Under the pieces are notes generated by a model that had not been told where the DNA came from, searched no databases, and was given only the letters and a program-made list of their open reading frames with translations. From contig JASAND010028104.1 of the NCBI GenBank assembly GCA_030248195.1, positions 41,655-105,654 of the forward strand: DNA of 64,000 nt, read 5' to 3'. Below, piece by piece: positions 21,044 through 64,000 of this stretch (the first letter of the stretch is position 1; each line of letters opens with the position of its first letter). The translations under genes were made by a program, and so were the position numbers. The DNA is from Trissonchulus latispiculum. Lineage: Eukaryota; Nematoda; Enoplea; Enoplida; Ironidae.

Positions 21044-21433
21044 CTCTTGTTCCTTTGTTTCCAGTAAAGACAATACCAGCAGCCATTCAACCTGTTGTGA
21101 AGCTGGTTGAGGATGAAAAACCCAGCTTAGTGCTACTTTTTCCTAAACGCAATAAAGTTTCTCTACTCTTTCAACATGTTAATGTAGAAACAGACAGCAA
21201 CGGTCGAGTTATTTATCCTGACTACACAGTTGGCTCAAATTTGGTGAGACTTGGTGAGATATTTCATAACAAATAGTAAATTTAGCCTAAATAAATTTAG
21301 TCCTGCTAAATTTACTCCACAGCGACCTCTAGATGCCCCCAAGTTTGAACAGCTTCTTGCATCTGTTCCCAAAGTAGCTTTGGGTGTAGGTCGTGTATCT
21401 GAAGCAATCAAGTGGTTAAAATATGAAACCTAG
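21028..21433 (+). pseudogene. Conserved small Maverick ORF (right copy)
   Basis: First frame MAKRVALVPLFPVKT...EKPSLVLLFPKRNK...DSNGRVIYPDYTVGSN. A frameshift near 21245 leads to DLVRYFIT...PQRPLDAPKFEQLLASVPK. The arrangement (short Lys/Pro-rich start, GRVIYPD, GSN.YDLVRYF, P.RP.GAPKF) is conserved with the left copy. Function not recognised. Confidence 0.65.
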
Positions 21434-21543
21434 CACACCGATGCATCAATAGGACAACTTAAGTTTTAGTTTTGTGCAGTAAATTAGTTTTATCGAAATC
21501 AAAATTGCCTACCTACTATTGCCTTACCTTGGATAGTCAACCA

Positions 21544-22015
21544 ATGACTGTGTTTCATTCTGGTTGGTCACCATTTAGTAATTTCCATATTTCTCATTTC
21601 ACATCAAGTGTATAGAATACAACTGTGTTGAACAGTACTATCAAAGCGAGAAGGCCAAGTTCTTTAATGATTTGTATACCTATCGCGAAATTATCAAAGC
21701 CAAGTTACCTCGCCTTCATAAACAACTTGGCAAGAGAATTTTGATAACGATAAGTGGATGGCTGTTGCTGAAGATTTCATGCTTACGGGACTTCGAGCAA
21801 AGTTTGCTCAAAGTGGGCGACTACGGGATTTTTTAATAGAGACTAAGGATTGTATCATGGCTGAAGCCTCTAGATATGATAATTACTGGGCTATTGGGCT
21901 GGACATTAACGACGAAAGGGTTATAAATATAATCGACTGGCCTGGAGAAAATGTCCTTGGACAATTGTTGATACGTGTTAGAAATGAATATTGTCAATTT
22001 AATTGTTACAACTGA
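21544..22015 (+). pseudogene. NADAR-domain protein encoded by Maverick
   Basis: The ATG at 21544 opens MTVFHSGWSPFSNF. After two frame breaks (about 21615 and 21735) come VEYNCVEQYYQSEKAKFF, REIIKAKLPRL, then an open frame 21758-22015 with LTGLRAKFAQSGRLRDFL, MAEASRYDNYWAIGLDI and WPGENVLGQLLIRVRNE. These are the ordered landmarks of the NADAR family (WSPFSNF, EQYYQ..KA, KF.Q...L...L, EAS.YD..W.IG, W.G.N.LG..L..VR). Characterised NADAR proteins act on ADP-ribosylated guanine or free ADP-ribose-type N-glycosides. The 3' end overlaps the TBP-like start by 32 bp. Inactive as it stands, but both copies had it, so it was ancestral cargo. Confidence 0.85.
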
Positions 22016-22502
22016 CTTCAAATGCGCTATAGATTTGTACAGTTTACCTATTGTAAAATATAATCCAAAACGTTTCAGTGATGCTACACTGAGACTGTCC
22101 TGTACTTGTCAAATATTTTGCAATGGTCGTATTGTATGTCCTGGTGCTAAGAATGTTAATAAAGCATATGAGACCCTTAATGAGTGTGCTGAATCTGTGA
22201 TTAGGATAGGATATAGTATGCAACCATGGGAGATGAAAATACAAAATATTGTGGGTACTTGCGATATAGGGAGAAAGCTTGACTTGGCTTGGATATATAG
22301 CTACTTAAGGTACAACTACACGTTAAGTTTCACCCCAGAAACATTTCCTGCAATTACTCTGGAACTAAAAGCGGGTAGCACCTCGCTTATTTTTTATACT
22401 GGAAAATGTGTAATTACTGGAAATAAATCACTAGAGAAACTACTTCGCTCATACAAAGAATTGGTAAAAATTATAAAAGCAAGTAATCTGTCGATTCAAT
22501 AA
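21984..22502 (+). CDS. TBP-like protein (two TBP repeats) encoded by Maverick
   Basis: 172 codons, fully open; the ATG at 21984 is the first Met before the domain. Repeat 1: NIVNLIVTTDFKCAIDL, KYNPKRFSDATLRL, CQIFCNGRIVCPGAK. Repeat 2: MKIQNIVGTCDIGRKLDL, PETFPAITLEL, LIFYTGKCVITGNK. The four Phe that in TBP wedge into the TATA minor groove (RF, IF, TFP, LIF) are present, as are the two Asn of the repeat starts and the G.K motifs. Length equals a bare TBP core (about 180 residues) with no N-terminal tail. It lies between NADAR and a small ORF in a tight same-strand series. I infer a virus-encoded transcription factor directing late or own promoters. It is the cleanest ORF of a decayed element. 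Confidence 0.93.
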   Translation: MNIVNLIVTTDFKCAIDLYSLPIVKYNPKRFSDATLRLSCTCQIFCNGRIVCPGAKNVNKAYETLNECAESVIRIGYSMQPWEMKIQNIVGTCDIGRKLDLAWIYSYLRYNYTLSFTPETFPAITLELKAGSTSLIFYTGKCVITGNKSLEKLLRSYKELVKIIKASNLSIQ

Positions 22503-22505
22503 AAA

Positions 22506-22829
22506 ATGAAATTTGTAACTATAGTAAAACCGCTTAATAACATGAAAATCCAGCTTGCTACACCTGTGGAAGCAAGTCAAATAGCACTGCAAAGAGTTAT
22601 CCTACCTGGTAGCGACTGGCCTATGATCCAGGTAGAGTTTATTGAGTCTCAAATTTTCAATGGAAACTATGTACCGCTACTACTCGTCGCTCGTTCAGAG
22701 TATCAGCCAAGCACGCTAGTATATCATTCAACTCGTCAAAGTATAATTGATAAAATTGAACTATTCATTTCTGATCTGCACGGGACAAGCGAAGAATTGG
22801 GTTTGGTGGAAATTATTTTAAAAGCTTAA
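22506..22829 (+). CDS. Conserved small ORF upstream of capsid
   Basis: 107 codons, open, starting 3 bp after the TBP-like stop: MKFVTIVKPLNNMKIQLATP, ASQIALQRVILPG, FNGNYVPLLLVA, RQSIIDKIELFISDL. It is kept in the left copy. No signal peptide, membrane segment or known family was seen; a virion component is possible from position only. Confidence 0.65.
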   Translation: MKFVTIVKPLNNMKIQLATPVEASQIALQRVILPGSDWPMIQVEFIESQIFNGNYVPLLLVARSEYQPSTLVYHSTRQSIIDKIELFISDLHGTSEELGLVEIILKA

Positions 22830-22920
22830 AAGTTTCAACAGTATTGTTTCACAAACCAAAATGTTTCCGATAAGATTTAAGCAAATTAATTGCGAAACAT
22901 GAAATGTTAGCGAAACCAAG

Positions 22921-24288
22921 ATGAAGGCGGCTTCCAAGAAAAATGTACGTGCTAAGAAAAAGTATAAAAGTAAGAAAAAGAATGGGGAAAAACAAATTTC
23001 TAATGGCTACATGTGCGAATAAACTACTTGAATGGAATGTTCCAGTTCCTGTTCATGAAGATGTTGTAAGCTCACAATTGGTTGAAGTCCCCTGCACTAC
23101 AGCCCTTCCTCGTTCAGATCTTATCACCATTGAATTCGAAATGGATGCAACAGATACTTTTATTGATCTGTCTTCTTGCCTTCTATTTATCAGAGCTCAA
23201 GTGCTGAAAAAAGATGGGACACAATTAGCTGAAATCGATAAAACTGGACCAATCAATAACCTAGGGTACTCTAATGTGGTCTAGTGTAGACTGTCTCATT
23301 TCTGACCAGTCAATTACATTGAAAAATCCGTATTACCCTTGATTATCTTATCTGCTCTGCTTAGTAAGCTATACAAAACCGGAAAAGGATGCTCTTCTTT
23401 GTGGGACAATGTATGAATAAGACTCTCCTTTGTTTTTTGACATTAATTTAGATGAAGGTGCTCCTCCATTAGTTGTATAGAAGGATTGCAAAGGTGATAC
23501 GACAGAATTGAAGGTTCTAAAGTTATCACATTATACACGAAAGTGTTTACTCATACAATTTTGATGTCAAAACTGCTATCTCCACAAGCCGATGTGAGTT
23601 TCGTCATCAAGCGTTCTGAACCAAATTTAATTTTCATTGGTAAAAAGGTTGAATGCATACTGAAAATATCCGATGCCAAAATGTTTGTACCTCGAATTAA
23701 GCTGAGTGATCAGGCGCTGATGCAACATAACAAAATTCTAAATTCTTCAGGCTGCACATATCCAGCTCTTCGCTATGATACTAAATGTCGTACAATCTCT
23801 ATTGGAGAACAAAATCTGGATTGGGTACCTTATAGTGGTTCTCTTCCAAGGCGAGTCTACATCTTCATGGTGAAACAGTCAGCGTATAATGGTTCTTTGC
23901 AGAATAATCCATTTTACTATTGGACTTTGGTACTCAAAGAATCTATGTTTATAAAGATGATATGCTCCTTCCTAATGCAACTCCATTTCAAACTCTTGGA
24001 GAATATAAGTATCTAAATTTGTTTATGGAATTTCTTAGAGGTTTAAACTATCCTAACATGAATATAGGATTTAAATGGGATGACTAGTTTTTCATTACAT
24101 GTGTGGATTTGATTCCTGACCATTCTGCTGATTGCAACTATATTTGTCCTGAAGAATATGGTACTATTAGAATTAAGATTGATTATAAGGATGCTCTGAG
24201 CACATCGATTGTTATTTTCTCTGTGGCTGAATATAATGCTCTCATGAAGCTTGATAAAAATAGAAATCCCTCATGGGAAAAGGTATAA
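22921..24288 (+). pseudogene. Double-jelly-roll-type major capsid protein (right copy)
   Basis: Starts MKAASKKNVRAKKKY; a frameshift leads to NKFLMATCANKLLEWNVPVPV...IDLSSCLLFIRAQVL. After further breaks (23280-23540) the frame 23543-23930 reads SLLSPQADVSFVIKRSE-type sequence, then MFVPRIKLSDQALMQHNKIL, YPALRYDTKCRTISI, GSLPRRVYIFMV and YNGSLQNNPFYY. The last frame 24103-24288 carries DLIPDHSADCNYICPEE and VAEYNALMKLDKNRN. These match the Maverick capsid family in order and length (about 450 residues). It is the structural marker of a virus-like ancestor; at least four frame breaks. Confidence 0.85.
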
Positions 24289-24290
24289 AA

Positions 24291-25361
24291 GTAATATTTT
24301 AATGATAAGTTGAACCCTGCAAAATGGAGAAAAAGAAGACTAATAAAGTCTTCTTCATGGTGCAAATTTAGAAAACCGAAGTTAGAAACCGTCGGTCCGT
24401 GTTTAGCTAGTTTTGCTGAAAGTTTTAGTTGAAAAATAAACTGCTGCCTCAGTTTTGCAAAATGCGTAAATATACTGAGCTTTAAAATTATAGATGTTTT
24501 AACCTCATACCAACTTCAAAAATTGAGAAAGTTGCCAGTGTTTCAAAAGCCACAGCACAAAAAATACAAACACGAAAAGTCAGTCTGGGTCGCGTTATTC
24601 TATTGGGTCATTTGGGTCTGAGTCCAAAATTTCATGGGTAAGCTGCGTCTGGGTTAGAAAATGACTGAGTCATTTGGACCTGATTACCAAATTTTAAGAT
24701 GTTATGGCGTCGCCTTTGGTTTGCGTCAAATTTGCTGGTTTCAAATTTCAAATTTGGGTCATGGCCGCAGACATGTGCAGGAGGGGAAGTTCTGGGGGTA
24801 GTGAATCGGAGGCCGCCGGAAAACCGGATTTTTCCTGTTTTTTGCCCAAAAAACCGGAAAAATCCGGCTTCTGGGGTGGGGGGGGGTGAGGGACCCCTCT
24901 GGGGGGTGAGCTCCAGGTCTGGGGGGGGTGAAACCTCCCCCCAAACCCCCCGCCAAGCACATGTATGGTCATGGGTCACTAAAACGACCTAGTTTTAATC
25001 TCTGCTTAAAGGCGCACAAAAAGTACTCGGCATTGAAAACTGTAAATAGATTTCATTGCATCGCCGTTCAATCGGGTTTGCCGCGAGTCGTGGCTGATCG
25101 CTACTTCTCCGAGACTTAACTTGCTTCTCTTTCAAGTTTATGTTTATATGGTTTACACTTACTACTTGTTGACACAGCGCAAACCTTCAATAACATTTCA
25201 AAGGGTCAGTACAGTTTCTTAAATTAATAGTATGCGGTGGCTAGGCCGCCACATAAAAAGGCAACATTGTTTATAAGATAAACGTTGCAAATACTCCGGC
25301 ACTTGTAGATTCTTAACTGGAAAGCTCACCATTTGTACGCCAATTGCATTTCGATTTATAG
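24291..25361. other. Spacer between Maverick and channel gene
   Basis: No gene recognised. It contains a degenerate ctgggtc/tcatttgg word stretch (24585-24690), a MITE (24764-24969) and unique AT-rich sequence. The first coding exon of the channel gene may lie here or further left but was not identified. Confidence 0.5.
24764..24969. mobile_element. MITE family A, copy 2 (4 bp TSD CATG)
   Basis: Inverted relative to the copy at 4062. Ends are ...CAGACATGTGC and GCACATGTATGGT, flanked by CATG on both sides (24760-24763 and 24970-24973). The interior has the same ccggtttttt and G/C-run structure. The antisense long frames here are repeat artefacts. Confidence 0.75.
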
Positions 25362-61370
<36,009 letters not shown>

Positions 61371-61421
61371 CTGATATAATGGTATAATTCTTGAAGTTTC
61401 TATGGATGTGTCTGCAAATCA

Positions 61422-61427
61422 AATAAA
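61422..61427 (+). terminator. Polyadenylation signal AATAAA
   Basis: Canonical hexamer 52 bp after the channel stop codon. Confidence 0.6.
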
Positions 61428-61664
61428 GCATAATTCCAAGCTCACGGTCAAAGCTCACTGTACCTAGAACATCAAAGCAACTTTTTGTATACCTGCTTCC
61501 AAATGTGTCGATATATTGGAAATAGAGTTTAAACTTTTGTAATGGGAAAGGTTGAAATCAGGAATGAAAGATGTGGAAAAATTTTGACAACTTCACGAGT
61601 TGCAGAATCGGCAACTTGAGGTATCACCCCAAGTACTCGAGAGTCGAGACTTGAGTAGAGGTGG

Positions 61665-61725
61665 GGCCGGTTCTAATTTTCAAAACCGGTTCCTGTACCG
61701 GTTCCAGCTTCCGGTTCCCGGTTCC
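61665..61725. repeat. CCGGTTCC word array
   Basis: Five to six degenerate gaaccggttcc/ccggttcccgg words in about 60 bp. Confidence 0.6.
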
Positions 61726-62094
61726 AAGTACAAAATTTGTAGTTACAAGTTTTACATTATATAACATTTGGTGCAGGTCCCCTGCAAAGCTTATACCATC
61801 AAAATGACAAAATGATGCTACAAAACAAACAATTGGAAAGGAAATATACAGCTGCTTGATTACGCAAAATAGCTAACAAATTAATTCTATGGGCGGTTCG
61901 TTCTATTTAGGTATGTAGTATTCTACTCTCCGTAGTAGAGTAGTAGCAACCCTCCGTAGTGCGGACCGGCGCCCCAAAAATTATTCTCTCCCTCTCTTGG
62001 GATCTGAAAGAGAGCCGCCTGGACTAGATCTCCTTAGCAGTCAGGGCTTGTGTTACATTGCGCCAGTCCTCTGCAGTAGGAATGGGCGCGGTAG

Positions 62095-62215
62095 CAAATA
62101 GTCGTTGCCGCATACCGCGCTTTTTTGGTGCGGTTACCGCGGTACCCGCGGTTTTATCGCTTATTTTTGGCGGTAACCACGGCTAAAGCAAAACGTGGTA
62201 ACCGCAGTCAGAGTA
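62095..62215. repeat. GCGGTAACC word array
   Basis: Words ccgcggtaccgcgg, gcggttaccgc, gcggtaaccac in about 110 bp; self-complementary. Confidence 0.6.
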
Positions 62216-62615
62216 ATTAATTCGTCCTAAAAACTTGTATCTTCCACATTTTTTCAGTTTACTGCTTTTAAAATAAAAACATATCAGCAGCTGCAGTAGT
62301 TTTCGTGTCGTTGGATCACCGTTTTGCTATTTCTTGCTCGCAGTTTTATTTTATTTCGTAATGGAACAGAACAAAATTACATATGAGCTGGGAAATTATC
62401 AGAAATTTTGGTTGCAATTTAAGAGGGGTTTATTTCTTGCTGAACTAGAAGTAAAATCCGTCATGATCGCTCTGTAATATTTTCTGTCTGCGCATGTGGC
62501 AAATTCTGGTTCCGGAGAAATCATTCTTAGAGATTCACCGATCAATTTTTTAAAAATCAAACTGCGATATAATTTATGAAGGTCATTACAGAATACCTGA
62601 CTTGACCGGTGAACT

Positions 62616-63012
62616 ACCGTATTATGCCAAACAGTGGCCTAACCAATAAAACTCACATGGGCGTTTTGTTGGGGGGGGTGGGCGCTTTTTTGAATTTTTA
62701 GTGCTCGCGATCATGGGCATTAAAACCACAAGTTTGTAAAGAAAGTAGCGACTGGTTAAGCTATTTCAAAGCTATACAAGCGATGGTTATGCTCTTTGGA
62801 TAGACCCGCGGGGGAAGCTGACACTTGCCAGGCAGCTTGTTCCACAAAAGCTTACCAAATTTATCGAAAATTAACAATACAGCAATTATAAGCGGATTTT
62901 CAAAACATCGCCCATGGGCGTTTTTTCGGGTGGGCGCTCTTTTAGATTTCAAAAATCCTAAATTGGCTATTCCTGAAAAACGCCCATGGGCCACTCCTTA
63001 GCATAATACGGT
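62616..63012. mobile_element. MITE with ACCGTATTATGC TIRs
   Basis: Ends accgtattatgcc and gcataatacggt; arms extend over agtggcc / ggccact and catgggcgtttt / aaaacgcccatg. 397 bp. gggcgttttttcgggtgggcg words inside. No ORF of interest. Confidence 0.75.
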
Positions 63013-64000
63013 GCATAGAACTCAGTCGGACAAGTTTTCAAAATTTCTCTTGGATTTAAAATTTAAACTAAATAAATTACAAAAGTTTGATTAGTTTAAT
63101 CATTTACAACTAACAATTTCCGGCAGGGCGCAATATATAAATAGAGTAAATGAAATAGTAAAATTAAAATCCTGTGGCTGGGTTAGTGACTGCAAAGACT
63201 GTGTTAGACTCAGCGGCTCAGCACTACTAATGCTAACAATGTTGTAATTGCGAGTGTATGCATATCAAGCCTGCCACAGTAGCGAAGCAGCAAGAGGTGC
63301 CAGAATTCTGCAAAAATTCCTGACAAATATAAAATATTTATGATGGGCAAATCTCCAGCCTTGGTAAACGCCTCGGGTAATTGTGAAGACAATTATTCAG
63401 TGTCAGCCAATCACCCTTCCCCCAGAAAACTAAAATTATCGTGGCTGACACTACTCCTAACAGGTGCACATCCAACTGGAGTGGGGCGTACGAAAAAAAT
63501 AGGAACGGCAATGGTTCTCTTCTCTGCTTATGCCTACGACGTTGTTCTGTCTGTATCATGGTCATTATTGATGATTTGTGGTTATCACTGAAAATGTTTG
63601 AACTACATGCATCAGAGATGAAACCGGGTCAAGCCGGGTCACCGGGTCAGGAACTCTGACCCGGTCTTGACCCGGTATTTTTGGTTGGGCGAAATTTTTT
63701 CTGTTAAAGCATAAGTTTCAGAAATTTTACCAATTTTTGTCACCTTAAAACTCCAATAGTTCAAAAACTAGCAACAGGAATACCTATACAAACTTAATTT
63801 TCTAGTTTTTAAAAGGCTGGTCGCTGTAGTGCCCTCATAATATTTGCAAGGTCCTGTCAAGAATGGGTCTAGCTTGAATCTGATTGCGTAGAATCTTAAC
63901 TAGAAAAATAAAAAAATAGGACATGGGCTCTTAGAGTCCAAAATCCTTATTTTCAAATTTAAAAATTTTCTGTGCTCCATCTACTGCAGGTGTTTCTCTC
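63013..64000. other. Right-end spacer, no gene seen
   Basis: Apart from the ccgggtca array, only short frames; none resembles a known protein. Confidence 0.5.
63612..63678. repeat. CCGGGTCA word array
   Basis: accgggtcaagccgggtc and tgacccggtcttgacccggt form an inverted array of the ccgggtca word. Confidence 0.6.

Larger units (their letters stand above)
16758..24290 (+). mobile_element. Maverick/adintovirus-like element, right copy (plus)
   Basis: Colinear with the left copy but inverted: polymerase B, integrase, antisense ORF, word array, ATPase, core-type protein, small ORF, NADAR, TBP-like, small ORF, capsid. It lacks the polymerase N-terminus and any terminal inverted repeat. Most genes carry frameshifts; the core-type, TBP-like and capsid-adjacent small ORFs are open. 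Confidence 0.88.

Noticed and set aside
24699..24992. Overlapping Gly/Pro-rich ORFs on both strands
   Set aside because: They lie within MITE copy 2 and its G/C runs.
25199..25275. Short ATG frame MRWLGRHIKRQ as the channel N-terminal exon
   Set aside because: It would end in phase 1 and exon 1 needs phase 0; no family similarity.

Overview
This window is an AT-rich stretch of an invertebrate animal genome. The evidence is GT-AG introns, a DEG/ENaC channel gene, Maverick/Polinton-type elements, Penelope and Ty3/gypsy retroelements, and many small inverted-repeat elements. I cannot fix the phylum. No rRNA, tRNA, CRISPR array or bacterial operon was seen. Nearly all coding material is either one long host gene or decayed mobile elements.

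Layout. 1-3.2 kb: end of a minus-strand LTR retrotransposon with two tandem 562 bp LTRs. 3.2-24.3 kb: two copies of a Maverick/adintovirus-like dsDNA element fused head to head. The left copy reads on the minus strand and is broken by at least three insertions; the right copy reads on the plus strand. Both carry, outward from the centre at about 16.76 kb, protein-primed DNA polymerase B (truncated), integrase with chromodomain, a 14 bp word array, packaging ATPase with an N-terminal zinc-finger motif, a small basic core-type protein, a conserved small ORF, a NADAR-domain protein, a TATA-box-binding-protein (TBP)-like protein, another small ORF and a double-jelly-roll-type major capsid protein. 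The right TBP-like ORF is intact and keeps the intercalating phenylalanines of both TBP repeats. NADAR and TBP-like genes are cargo I do not know from Mavericks and are the best candidates for something new.

25.3-61.4 kb: one host gene on the plus strand, a DEG/ENaC sodium channel of 16 recognisable exons (636 codons, N-terminus missing). All 15 junctions agree in phase and have GT-AG borders. Between TM1 and the usual extracellular core the exons encode a stretch resembling the first half of a C-type lectin domain. Its introns hold a decayed LTR element (28.6-38.3 kb) with another LTR element nested in its left repeat, MITEs, a Ty3/gypsy element (about 41-49.4 kb) that lacks integrase, and a Penelope-like element (52.4-55.8 kb) with inverted GIY-YIG ends and two hammerhead ribozyme motifs. 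The Penelope element sits inside a tandem duplication that copied channel exon 8.

61.4-64 kb: intergenic sequence with one MITE and three degenerate short-word arrays. Such arrays, each built from a different palindromic or near-palindromic word, recur throughout the window, several of them as the terminal repeats of insertions.
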